The notes beneath the pieces were generated by a model. It had not been told where the DNA came from. It saw nothing but the letters and a program-made list of their open reading frames with translations, and made no database searches. 19,873 nt of DNA from an uncultured Chromatiaceae bacterium (GTDB lineage Bacteria > Pseudomonadota > Gammaproteobacteria > Enterobacterales > Alteromonadaceae): contig CAMLRA010000068.1 of assembly GCA_946482325.1 (NCBI GenBank), positions 1 to 19,873 of the forward strand, written 5' to 3'. How positions within the stretch are numbered: position 1 is the stretch's first letter; each line of letters opens with the position of its first letter. Of the stretch, positions 7,472 to 14,938 are shown one piece after another. Made by a program: the position numbers and the translations under genes.

Positions 7472-8980
7472 ATGCAGATGATGAAAAAACAACGGGTAGT
7501 GATCGCGGGTGGCGGCACTGCAGGCTGGATGACCGCTGCGGCGCTCGGCAAACTGATGGGCAAACAACTGGATGTGACGCTGGTCGAGTCTGACGAGATT
7601 GGCACTGTCGGAGTCGGCGAGGCGACTATCCCGACTTTGCATCTGTACCATCGCCTGCTCAATATCAACGAAGCCGACATGATGGCCGCAACCAACGCCA
7701 CTTTTAAACTCGGCATCATGTTTGAAAACTGGCGTGACGTTGGCAAAGACTATCTGCACTCCTTTGGTTTTCTCGGCAAAGACTGTTGGGCCTGTGGTTT
7801 CCAGCATTTTTGGCTCAAAGGCCGTGAAATGGGCCTAGCTGCTGAGATTGGCGATTATTGCGCTGAGCATCTGGCGGCACGCGAAGGGCGCTTTGCGGCA
7901 CTGGCCGGGCAGGACCAAAACCATGCTTACCATTTTGATGCGAGTCTGTACGCCAAATTTCTGCGTGGCATCGCCGAAACCCATGGCGTCAAGCGTATTG
8001 AAGGCAAAATTGCGCAAGTACAACAACATGTTTTTGAAGCTCAGCATCCGCAAAACGGTTTTATCAAAGCACTGTTGCTGGAATCCGGCCAGCTGCTCGA
8101 GGGCGATTTATTTATCGATTGCACCGGCTTCCGCGGCCTGTTGATTGAACAGACCTTAATGACCGGTTATGACGACTGGACGCATTGGCTGCCGTGCGAC
8201 AGTGCTGTGGCCGTGCAAACCGTGTCGACCGGTACGCCAGTGCCGTATACCCGCTCGATTTCGCATCCGGCCGGCTGGCAATGGCGCATTCCGCTGCAAA
8301 GCCGCGTCGGTAATGGCCTGGTCTACTGCAGCAAATATCTGTCTGATATGGACGCTAAAGCCTTATTAAAAGCCAATATACAGGGCGAGATGCTGACCGA
8401 GCCGCGGTTGATTAAATTCCGCACCGGCACGCGGCGTAAACACTGGAATAAAAACTGTATTGCCATTGGTTTATCAAGCGGATTTTTGGAGCCGCTGGAA
8501 TCGACCAGTATTCACCTGATCCAGCGCAGTATTATCCGGCTTTTGCAGATGATGCCGGCTGGTGATGTGGTGCAGGCTGATGTCGATGAATTTAACCAAC
8601 AGACCAAAATCGAGATGGAAAACATCCGCGATTTTATCATCCTGCACTACAAAGTGACGGAGCGCAGCGACAGTGCTTTCTGGCGGCATTGTGCTGCGAT
8701 GGAGATCCCGCCATCGCTGGCGCACCGGATTGAGATGTTTGGTGAGGCTGGCAAAGTGTATAAATTTGCTCAGGAACTGTTTGGCGAAAGCTCCTGGATC
8801 CAGGTGATGCTGGGGCAGGGGCTGACCCCCAAACAACATCATCCAATTGTTGATTTGATGCCTCAGTCAGAGCTCGCGCAGTTCCTCAGCAATATCAAAA
8901 CTAATGTGGCGCGGCAGGTACAGGCCTGGCCACCGCATTATGATTTTGTCCAGCATTACTGTAAAAGCCGGATGATGTGA
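7472..8980 (+). CDS. Flavin-dependent halogenase-like protein 2 (tryptophan halogenase family)
   Basis: This 502-residue protein keeps the main halogenase signatures: GGGTAGW at 13-19 for FAD, VGVGEATIPTL at 46-56, Lys79 in TFKLGIMFENW (the catalytic Lys, with the same number as in PrnA), and the intact WQWRIP at 269-274 that separates halogenases from monooxygenases. FLEPLESTSI contains Glu343 followed by Ser-Thr-Ser, close to the Glu346-Ser-Thr-Gly of PrnA. It is therefore the better candidate for real halogenase activity of the two. BrvH from Brevundimonas and several Xanthomonas halogenases with a TBDR neighbourhood are the closest characterised type I know of; those accept free indole-like compounds with a preference for bromide. 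The ATG at 7472 has AGGA eight bases upstream. No flavin reductase gene occurs in the window, so reduced FAD must come from elsewhere. There is no signal peptide. The next gene starts one base after its stop. Confidence 0.92.
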   Translation: MQMMKKQRVVIAGGGTAGWMTAAALGKLMGKQLDVTLVESDEIGTVGVGEATIPTLHLYHRLLNINEADMMAATNATFKLGIMFENWRDVGKDYLHSFGFLGKDCWACGFQHFWLKGREMGLAAEIGDYCAEHLAAREGRFAALAGQDQNHAYHFDASLYAKFLRGIAETHGVKRIEGKIAQVQQHVFEAQHPQNGFIKALLLESGQLLEGDLFIDCTGFRGLLIEQTLMTGYDDWTHWLPCDSAVAVQTVSTGTPVPYTRSISHPAGWQWRIPLQSRVGNGLVYCSKYLSDMDAKALLKANIQGEMLTEPRLIKFRTGTRRKHWNKNCIAIGLSSGFLEPLESTSIHLIQRSIIRLLQMMPAGDVVQADVDEFNQQTKIEMENIRDFIILHYKVTERSDSAFWRHCAAMEIPPSLAHRIEMFGEAGKVYKFAQELFGESSWIQVMLGQGLTPKQHHPIVDLMPQSELAQFLSNIKTNVARQVQAWPPHYDFVQHYCKSRMM

Positions 8981-8981
8981 A

Positions 8982-9695
8982 GTGTATGCTTTTAATCCAC
9001 AAGCAAAACTGCAGTGGCTGGAACTGGGCCAAAGTCGCACGCGCGCTTTATTGATTGACGATGCGCTGGTAGACCTTACGCAGATCCGCCGCGACGCCGC
9101 TGTCGCAGAATTTCGTCAGGATGCCGGGTCATATTATCCCGGCATTCGTGCCGAATTGCCGCAGGCTTATGCCCGCACTGTGCTCGAAGCCGTCTATCCG
9201 CTGTTGCTGCAGCTGGTACAGCCACCGCCGGACTACCGGCTGATGCCGCAGCAGTGGTATCTGTCATTGCTGACCACGCCGGCGGTGCAGTTGCAGCCGC
9301 TACAGTGCCTGCCACATTTTGATAAAGCCGAACCGCTGCATCTGGCGATTCTGCATTATCTGGCCGAAGGCCCGCACGGCGGCACCGGTTTTTTTCGTCA
9401 CGAAGCGACAGGTTTTGAAAAAATTGTGCCCGCGCAGCAGCAGCAATATTTCAGCAGTTTACAGCAACAACTCAGAGCGCAAGGCGGGGCTGCGCCTGGT
9501 TTTCCTTCTGCTGAGACGCCGTTTTTCAGCTTGTATCAGCAGCTTGCCTTTAAACCCAACCGCTTATTGATTTACCCCGGCCATTTACTGCATTCCGCGC
9601 TGGTGGAGCCGGCGACAGACTTGTCTGCTGACCCGCTGAGCGGCCGGCTGACGGCCAACTTGTTTGTGCAGTTTCAGCCCAAAGCTTCTTCGTGA
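8982..9695 (+). CDS. DUF6445-like 2-oxoglutarate/Fe(II) oxygenase
   Basis: This 237-residue protein begins with GTG one base after the halogenase 2 stop, in a translationally coupled arrangement; no upstream ATG is possible without overlap. It carries HFD (His112, Asp114), then HGGTGFFRHEATGFE, then IYPGHLLHSA with the distal His probably His204, and Arg222 eighteen residues later as a candidate for binding the 2-oxoglutarate carboxylate. This order (HxD, distal His, Arg) is that of prolyl-4-hydroxylase-like oxygenases and agrees with the DUF6445 family seen near TBDR and halogenase genes. The reaction is unknown; hydroxylation is the default expectation. There is no signal peptide. It is the last gene of the cassette, before a 252-base gap with the GH1 promoter. 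I am fairly sure of the fold and less sure of the exact family number. Confidence 0.8.
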   Translation: MYAFNPQAKLQWLELGQSRTRALLIDDALVDLTQIRRDAAVAEFRQDAGSYYPGIRAELPQAYARTVLEAVYPLLLQLVQPPPDYRLMPQQWYLSLLTTPAVQLQPLQCLPHFDKAEPLHLAILHYLAEGPHGGTGFFRHEATGFEKIVPAQQQQYFSSLQQQLRAQGGAAPGFPSAETPFFSLYQQLAFKPNRLLIYPGHLLHSALVEPATDLSADPLSGRLTANLFVQFQPKASS

Positions 9696-9721
9696 TTTTG
9701 TACAGACATTCAGCGCTGCGT

Positions 9722-9735
9722 TGAAAGCGCTAACA
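9722..9735. promoter_or_regulatory. Upstream LacI-type operator of GH1 operon
   Basis: TGAAAGCGCTAACA matches the operator family with one base different from the copy at 9835-9848. It lies 113 bases (centre to centre) upstream of that copy and 27 bases after the DUF6445-like gene. The pair could support looping between two repressor dimers. Confidence 0.65.
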
Positions 9736-9801
9736 AGGCAAGGTTTCTGAACCAGCAACCGAAGAAAAATCAAGAAATTTCAATCTGCTCTCTTTGTCTG
9801 C

Positions 9802-9830
9802 TTGACCATTCGCTGAGCAGTTGTTACAGT
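9802..9830 (+). promoter_or_regulatory. Predicted sigma70 promoter of GH1 operon
   Basis: TTGACC (9802-9807) and TACAGT (9825-9830) are spaced by 17 bases, and the operator follows four bases later. The layout repeats that of the GH3 and TBDR promoters, which strengthens each individual prediction. The expected leader is about 110 bases. Confidence 0.6.
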
Positions 9831-9834
9831 CAAT

Positions 9835-9848
9835 TGAAAGCGCTTACA
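9835..9848. promoter_or_regulatory. Main LacI-type operator of GH1 operon
   Basis: TGAAAGCGCTTACA is identical to the GH3-side operator at 588-601 and sits across the predicted transcription start of the GH1 operon. Confidence 0.8.
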
Positions 9849-9947
9849 ATATAAGATCTAGGACCTGTGTAAACCTGGCTCAAAGACAGGCGAATCCGGT
9901 TTTGAGATCTGACAAGATGACCTTGCAGCAAAAGCAAAGAGACAAGC

Positions 9948-11282
9948 ATGACATTACAACTGCCGGCGGATTCCCGCATTTTAAACACCGATTTTGTGTT
10001 TGGTGTTGCCACATCTTCGTTTCAGATTGAGGGCGGCCTGGACAGCCGTTTACCTTGTATCTGGGATACTTTTTGCGCAATTCCAGGTGCTATTCGCGAT
10101 GGCAGTCACGGTGCTGTAGCTTGTGATCATGTCCGTCTGTGGCGTGAAGATGTGCAGTTGATTCAATCTCTTGGCGTGGATGCCTATCGGTTGTCGTTGT
10201 CCTGGCCGCGGGTGATGCAGCAAAATGGCGAACTCAATCCAACCGGTGTAGCGTTTTATCGTGACCTGCTTGGCGCGTTAAAAGCGCAGGGCATCCGCAC
10301 TTTTGTCACGCTGTATCACTGGGATTTGCCCCAATATCTGGAAGACGAGGGCGGTTGGCGGAATCGCGCCACAGCCTACGCTTTTGCCGATTATGCTGAC
10401 AAAATCTCCAAAGCACTGGCAGATCTGGTTGATGCCTGGGCTACTTTGAACGAGCCGTTTTGCAGCTCATACCTCGGTTATGAAATAGGCGTGCACGCAC
10501 CGGGCTTAAAAAACAAAGGCTGGGGCCGGCAAAGTGCGCATCATTTACTGCTGGCGCATGGCCTCGCCATGCCAAAACTTCGGCAAAATGCGCCGCAGGC
10601 ACAACATGGCATCGTGTTAAATTTCACGCCTTGTTATGCCGAAACGGATGCACCGGCTGATGTGGCGGCAGCGGATTATGCTGACCAGTATTTTAATCAG
10701 TGGTATATCAAACCTTTGTTTGATAAAGCTTATCCGGCATGTTTCAGCCAGCTTTCGGCCGAAGAACAGCCGCAAATTCAGCCAGGTGACTTTGACATTA
10801 TCGCCGCGCCACTGGATTATCTGGGTATCAACTTCTACACCCGCCATGTCTACCGAGCGGATGCAGAACAGGGATTTGTGGTGGTCGACCAGGTAGGCGT
10901 TGCCAAAACTGATATTGGCTGGGAGATTTACCCGCAGGCATTTACCGACCTGTTGGTGGATTTGCACCGCCGTTACCCGCTACCGCCGCTGTACATCATG
11001 GAAAATGGCGCCGCTGGTGCTGATGCGCTGGTGGATGGGCAGGTGCAGGACGATATGCGGCTTGGTTATTATCAGCAACATTTGCTGGCGCTGGACACAG
11101 CAATCCGGCAAGGGGTTGATGTGCGTGGCTATTTTGCCTGGAGCCTGATGGACAACTTCGAATGGGCTGAAGGTTATCTGAAACGCTTTGGCATTGTGTA
11201 TGTCGATTACGCCACACAGCAGCGCGTGATCAAACAAAGCGGTTTAGCCTTTCGCGACCTGAGCTTAAGCCGCAAAGGCTAA
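9948..11282 (+). CDS. bglA: GH1 beta-glucosidase, cytoplasmic
   Basis: This 444-residue protein is a full-length glycoside hydrolase family 1 enzyme. FVFGVATSSFQIEGG opens the barrel, YRLSLSWPRV and FVTLYHWDLPQYLED follow, the acid/base Glu169 lies in TLNEP, and the nucleophile Glu352 lies in YIMENGAA. WSLMDNFEWAEGY and RFGIVYVDY close the barrel as usual. The nucleophile motif is normally T/V-ENG; a Met before the Glu is a mild variation. It hydrolyses beta-glucosides such as cellobiose to glucose. There is no signal peptide, so it works on sugars imported by the downstream GPH symporter. The ATG at 9948 has only a weak purine-rich ribosome site (AAAGAGA) but fits the family start. It is the first gene of an operator-controlled operon with the symporter, regulator and SMP-30 genes. 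The symbol is by analogy. Confidence 0.95.
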   Translation: MTLQLPADSRILNTDFVFGVATSSFQIEGGLDSRLPCIWDTFCAIPGAIRDGSHGAVACDHVRLWREDVQLIQSLGVDAYRLSLSWPRVMQQNGELNPTGVAFYRDLLGALKAQGIRTFVTLYHWDLPQYLEDEGGWRNRATAYAFADYADKISKALADLVDAWATLNEPFCSSYLGYEIGVHAPGLKNKGWGRQSAHHLLLAHGLAMPKLRQNAPQAQHGIVLNFTPCYAETDAPADVAAADYADQYFNQWYIKPLFDKAYPACFSQLSAEEQPQIQPGDFDIIAAPLDYLGINFYTRHVYRADAEQGFVVVDQVGVAKTDIGWEIYPQAFTDLLVDLHRRYPLPPLYIMENGAAGADALVDGQVQDDMRLGYYQQHLLALDTAIRQGVDVRGYFAWSLMDNFEWAEGYLKRFGIVYVDYATQQRVIKQSGLAFRDLSLSRKG

Positions 11283-11299
11283 AGGCTAAAACAATAAAA

Positions 11300-11324
11300 A
11301 AACGGCGCCAACGATGCGCCGTTT
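11300..11324. terminator. Hairpin between GH1 and symporter genes
   Basis: AAACGGCGC (11300-11308) pairs with GCGCCGTTT (11316-11324) across a 7-base loop. The A-run lies on the left, while on the right the T-run is only three bases, so it is a poor terminator for plus-strand transcription and better suited to stop minus-strand transcription. In the operon it may act as partial attenuator or mRNA-processing stem that separates GH1 from transporter expression. Confidence 0.55.
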
Positions 11325-11367
11325 GCAATAAAAATATAACAAATCAACAACTTCAACAGGGTGGCTT

Positions 11368-12696
11368 ATGCTCAGCAAGCGGGAAAAGATCGCGTACGGT
11401 CTTGGTGATACCGCCAGTAATATTGTGTTCCAGACGGTCATGATGTTTCTGACTTATTTTTATACCGATATTTTTGGTCTGGCGCCGGCTTATATTGGTT
11501 TTATGTTCCTCGCCGTGCGCATTATCGATGCCGTCACAGATCCGATCATGGGTGCCATTGCCGACCGCACGCACAGCAAACACGGGAAGTTCAGGCCTTA
11601 TATCCTGTGGGGCGCTATTCCTTTTGGCATTTTGAGTGTGCTGGCTTTTACCACGCCGGATTTGTCCGACCAGGGCAAGATGATATATGCCTTTGTCACT
11701 TACACGCTGCTAATGCTGGTGTATACCGCGGTGAATATTCCGTATTGCGCCCTGGGCGGCGTGTTAACGGCCGACCCGCAGGAGCGGGTGTCGGTGCAGT
11801 CTTACCGGTTTGTCTGTGCTTTTATCGGTGGTCTGCTGGTGTCAGCTTTGACTCTGCCGCTGGTCGATTATTTTGGTGCCGGTGATAAAGCAAAAGGTTA
11901 TCAGCTGACGATTCTGCTGATGAGCGTGGCGGGTGTGGCGATGTTTTTACTCTGTTTTGCCGGCACCAAAGAACGGGTGCAGACCGTGGTCGAGCGCAAA
12001 ACCAATTTCCGTCAGGATTTTAAAGCCCTCTGGCAAAACGATCAGTGGCGGGTGTTGTCAGTTGCCGCCCTGTTTTTGCTGACCGGCAATGTGCTGAAAA
12101 ATACCATGGCGATTTATTACGTCAAATATTACCTCGGTGCGCCGGATGACATCACCTTATTCATTACTTTGGGTATGTTTGGCAGTATGCTCGGTTGCAT
12201 CGTCGCCAATCCATTGGCGAAAAAGGTCGAAAAAGTGAAGGCTTATATTGGTTTACAGCTGGCTGCCGCGTTTTTCTGTGCCCTGAGTTACTGGATTGCT
12301 GCTGACGAGCTCAGCCTGGCTTTTGCCGTCTTTATCGCCTGGAACTTCTGCTTTAATGCTGCCACGCCGTTGTTGTGGGCCAAGATGGCCGATACGGTCG
12401 ATTATGGCGAATGGAAAACCGGCATCCGTACCACTGGCATGGTGTATTCGTCGATTATTTTCTTTATCAAAATGGGATTGGCGCTTGGTGGTGCGGCAGC
12501 TGGCTGGCTGTTGGCTGGTTATGGTTATCAGGCGGATACGGAGCAAACGGAGACGGCCCGCCATGGCATTTTATTGTCATTCAGCTTGTTCCCGGCCATT
12601 GGTTCAGTCATTGTTGCCATCGTGATGCGGCATTATCTGCTGGATACCGCCAAAGTGACGGCGATTCAGGCTGAACTGAAGCGAAGCGCCGGTTAA
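11368..12696 (+). CDS. GPH-family (MelB-like) cation:glycoside symporter
   Basis: This 442-residue polytopic membrane protein has the alternating hydrophobic pattern of twelve helices and the N-terminal signature of the glycoside-pentoside-hexuronide:cation symporter family. KIAYGLGDTAS carries Asp14, and RIIDAVTDPIMG carries Asp54 and Asp58, matching Asp19, Asp55 and Asp59 of MelB that bind sugar or coupling cation. ADRTHSKHGKFRPYILWG is the typical loop after helix 2, and WAKMADTVDYGEWKTGIR is a conserved late motif. It should import a glycoside with Na+ or H+ across the inner membrane. AGGGTGG lies upstream of the ATG at the right spacing. Position between GH1 and LacI genes under a shared operator indicates a beta-glucoside such as cellobiose. 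Reconstructed beta-glucoside (Bgl) regulons of Alteromonadales contain a similar transporter, often called BglT; I do not assign the symbol firmly. Confidence 0.93.
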   Translation: MLSKREKIAYGLGDTASNIVFQTVMMFLTYFYTDIFGLAPAYIGFMFLAVRIIDAVTDPIMGAIADRTHSKHGKFRPYILWGAIPFGILSVLAFTTPDLSDQGKMIYAFVTYTLLMLVYTAVNIPYCALGGVLTADPQERVSVQSYRFVCAFIGGLLVSALTLPLVDYFGAGDKAKGYQLTILLMSVAGVAMFLLCFAGTKERVQTVVERKTNFRQDFKALWQNDQWRVLSVAALFLLTGNVLKNTMAIYYVKYYLGAPDDITLFITLGMFGSMLGCIVANPLAKKVEKVKAYIGLQLAAAFFCALSYWIAADELSLAFAVFIAWNFCFNAATPLLWAKMADTVDYGEWKTGIRTTGMVYSSIIFFIKMGLALGGAAAGWLLAGYGYQADTEQTETARHGILLSFSLFPAIGSVIVAIVMRHYLLDTAKVTAIQAELKRSAG

Positions 12697-12771
12697 ATTG
12701 TCAAAGAGGCGCAGCTAAAAAGCTGATACTATTGGGTTTATCACAGCACAGCTTGGGGGCTCATCAGACCG

Positions 12772-13773
12772 ATGGCTACGATTTACGATGTCTCACTGCG
12801 CGCCGGCGTGTCGCTGGCGACAGTGTCCCGGGTCATAAATAAAAACAGTAATGTCAGCGAAAAAACCCGGCAGAAAGTGTTGGACGCGATGGCAGAGCTG
12901 GATTACCGGCCCAATACCATTGCCCAGTCGCTGGCGTCTAACGTATCTAATAGTGTCGGTGTACTGGTATCGCAACTGGACGGTCCGTATTACGGCCCGA
13001 TGATGGCTGAAATTGAAGCGGCGCTGCGGGCACAGAACAAACATGTGATCATCGCAGTGGGTCACAGCGATGCAGCAGTGGAGCAGGATAGCGTCGAGTT
13101 TCTGCTGAGCCGCGGTTGTGACGCGCTCATTCTGGATGTCGAGGCGGTATCGGATGAGTATCTGGTGCAGCTGAGTCAGCGCTCAGTACCGATTGTGCTG
13201 ATTAACCGCTACATTCAGGCGATGGAGCCGCGCTGTATTTACCTCAATAACGAATTAGGCGGTTATCTCGCCACCCGCCATCTGGTGGATTTAGGCCATC
13301 GCAGCATTGCTTATATTTCGGGGCCAAAAAACAAACACGACGCGATGGAACGTTTGGTCGGTCATCAGCGTGCCTTGGCTGAAGGGGGGCTGGTCTATGA
13401 CCCGGCGCTTTATGTCGAAGGCGATTATAAAGAAGAAGGCGGTGAAGCGGGCATGCTGGCATTACTGCAAACCGGCAAACCATTTTCAGCGTTAGTCTGT
13501 GCCAACGATCAGATGGCGTCCGGTGCTATCGCGGTCTGTCTGCAGCGCGGTCTGGTGGTCCCACGGGATCTGTCGGTGATTGGTTACGACAATATTCCTT
13601 TTGCCAAGTACATCTCGCCAAAGCTCACCACCGTCAACAACCCTATTCATGAGATGGGCAAGATGGCGGCGTTGTGGGTGCTGCGCCATGTCTATGCTGA
13701 CGACCAGACACAAGTTCATAACGTGTTTGAACCTGAACTGGTGGTGCGTGGCTCTGCCATTCGCGCACAATAA
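12772..13773 (+). CDS. LacI/GalR-family transcriptional regulator, probable beta-glucoside repressor
   Basis: This 333-residue protein has a LacI helix-turn-helix at about 3-24 (IYDVSLRAGVSLATVSRVIN), the hinge helix at about 48-57 with Leu54 as the usual minor-groove wedge (IAQSLAS), and a periplasmic-binding-like sensor domain from about residue 60. Sensor features include ISGPKNKHDAMERLVGHQRAL and the late VIGYDNIPFAKYISPKLTTV. It should bind the 14-mer with central CG found at 588, 789, 9722 and 9835, because this is the only LacI-type regulator in the window and lies inside the controlled operon. The effector is probably the imported disaccharide or a product. No operator copy lies directly before this gene, so autoregulation would act through the GH1 promoter. 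A GGGGG stretch lies about 15 bases before the ATG, somewhat far. The name BglR is used for regulators of similar loci but is not proven here. Confidence 0.93.
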   Translation: MATIYDVSLRAGVSLATVSRVINKNSNVSEKTRQKVLDAMAELDYRPNTIAQSLASNVSNSVGVLVSQLDGPYYGPMMAEIEAALRAQNKHVIIAVGHSDAAVEQDSVEFLLSRGCDALILDVEAVSDEYLVQLSQRSVPIVLINRYIQAMEPRCIYLNNELGGYLATRHLVDLGHRSIAYISGPKNKHDAMERLVGHQRALAEGGLVYDPALYVEGDYKEEGGEAGMLALLQTGKPFSALVCANDQMASGAIAVCLQRGLVVPRDLSVIGYDNIPFAKYISPKLTTVNNPIHEMGKMAALWVLRHVYADDQTQVHNVFEPELVVRGSAIRAQ

Positions 13774-13795
13774 AACATGTTAGGAGCCTTGAACC

Positions 13796-14827
13796 ATGAC
13801 TGTGTCCCGCCGGTTTAATGCAAGTCTGCTTGCCCTGTTATTGTTTCCATTCGCGGGACTCGCTGCAGTGCAGGCAGTAACCCCCTGGCCGACCGTGCTG
13901 CCAGAACAGCCGGTTGAAGTGCGGGACGCAGCGATGTTACGGGTGATTGATGCCCAGGCAAAATTGGAAATTTTGTCCAGCGGTCACCAATGGGCAGAAG
14001 GACCAGTGGCAGAACCCGGCAGCGGCGCTGTATTGTTTTCTGATGTACCCAAAAATCAAATCTGGCGTTGGTCCGAAGCTACAGGTGCAAAGTTGTATCT
14101 AAGCCCGTCCGGTGCGACCGGCTTTAAACCATCTGTGCTGAAAGAGGGTAGCAACGGCCTGATTTTTAACAAAAAAGGCGAGCTGGTGCTGGCGCAGCAC
14201 GGTGATCGCCGCCTGGCAGTGCGCACCGCGCAGCAAGCACAACAAGCGACTTTTCGGAGCCTGACTTCGCAATATCAGGGCAAAGCTTTTAACAGTCCAA
14301 ACGATCTGATTGAACTGAAAGATGGCCGCTATTTATTCACCGACCCACCTTATGGTTTAAAAGGCGGCGACCAGGCCACTGACAAACAACAAGCACACAA
14401 TGGGGTGTATCAGCTTGCGTCCGATGCTGTGGTAAGCCTTGTTAGCAGTGCGTTGACCAGACCAAACGGGCTGGCGGTTTCTCCGGATGAACAGTTTTTG
14501 TATGTGGCGAACTCGGATCCCAATGCCGCGCAGTGGTGGCGTTTTACCCGTAATGCCGAAGGTCAGTATCAGCATGGGGTTGTCTGGCTGGATGTGACCG
14601 ACGAAGTGGCCAAAGCCGAAGGCTTACCGGATGGTTTAAAAGTGCTGCCGAATGGCATTTTACTGGCAACCGGGCCTGGTGGGGTGTGGGTCATTAACAA
14701 GGACCGGCAAGTGCTGGGACTGATCAAAACCGGCGTGGCGGCGGCTAATGTGGCGCTGAGTCTGGACCGGCAATATCTCTATATCACCGCCAGTCAATAT
14801 CTGCTGCGGATCAAGCTCAAAACTTAA
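13796..14827 (+). CDS. Secreted SMP-30 / gluconolactonase family protein
   Basis: This 343-residue protein has a signal peptide (basic start SRRF, hydrophobic 9-23, probable cleavage after AAVQA at about 27), followed by a six-bladed propeller. The SMP-30 metal site is recognisable: Glu68 in WAEGPV, Asn169 in NSPNDL, Asn224 in RPNGLAVS and Asp279 in GLPDGLKV, matching Glu18, Asn103, Asn154 and Asp204 of human SMP-30. TDPPYGLKG is another family motif. Such enzymes open sugar lactones; here it would act in the periplasm on gluconolactone or an oxidised disaccharide lactone. A TAGGAG lies about ten bases before the ATG and 22 bases separate it from the regulator gene, so it completes the bgl operon. 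No terminator is evident after it. The exact lactone is unknown. Confidence 0.92.
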   Translation: MTVSRRFNASLLALLLFPFAGLAAVQAVTPWPTVLPEQPVEVRDAAMLRVIDAQAKLEILSSGHQWAEGPVAEPGSGAVLFSDVPKNQIWRWSEATGAKLYLSPSGATGFKPSVLKEGSNGLIFNKKGELVLAQHGDRRLAVRTAQQAQQATFRSLTSQYQGKAFNSPNDLIELKDGRYLFTDPPYGLKGGDQATDKQQAHNGVYQLASDAVVSLVSSALTRPNGLAVSPDEQFLYVANSDPNAAQWWRFTRNAEGQYQHGVVWLDVTDEVAKAEGLPDGLKVLPNGILLATGPGGVWVINKDRQVLGLIKTGVAAANVALSLDRQYLYITASQYLLRIKLKT

Positions 14828-14938
14828 GCGTAATATTTAATAGGCGACATTTCGCATTGACGCTCTGGTCTGCATAGTTTTTGTCCAGCAACTCTGGCAT
14901 AGTGCTTCTCAGCTCCGCAGTTGTCAGGGTTTTCGCCG

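Noticed and set aside
4047..9695. Halogenated natural-product biosynthetic gene cluster (NRPS/PKS type)
   Set aside because: No assembly-line, prenyltransferase, tryptophan oxidase or resistance genes are present; the halogenase-like genes are associated with a TBDR instead.
1..14827. Bacteroidetes-type polysaccharide utilisation locus (SusC/SusD)
   Set aside because: There is a TBDR and glycosidases, but no SusD-like lipoprotein; the TBDR is of the proteobacterial type and the regulator is LacI, so this is a proteobacterial TBDR sugar locus.
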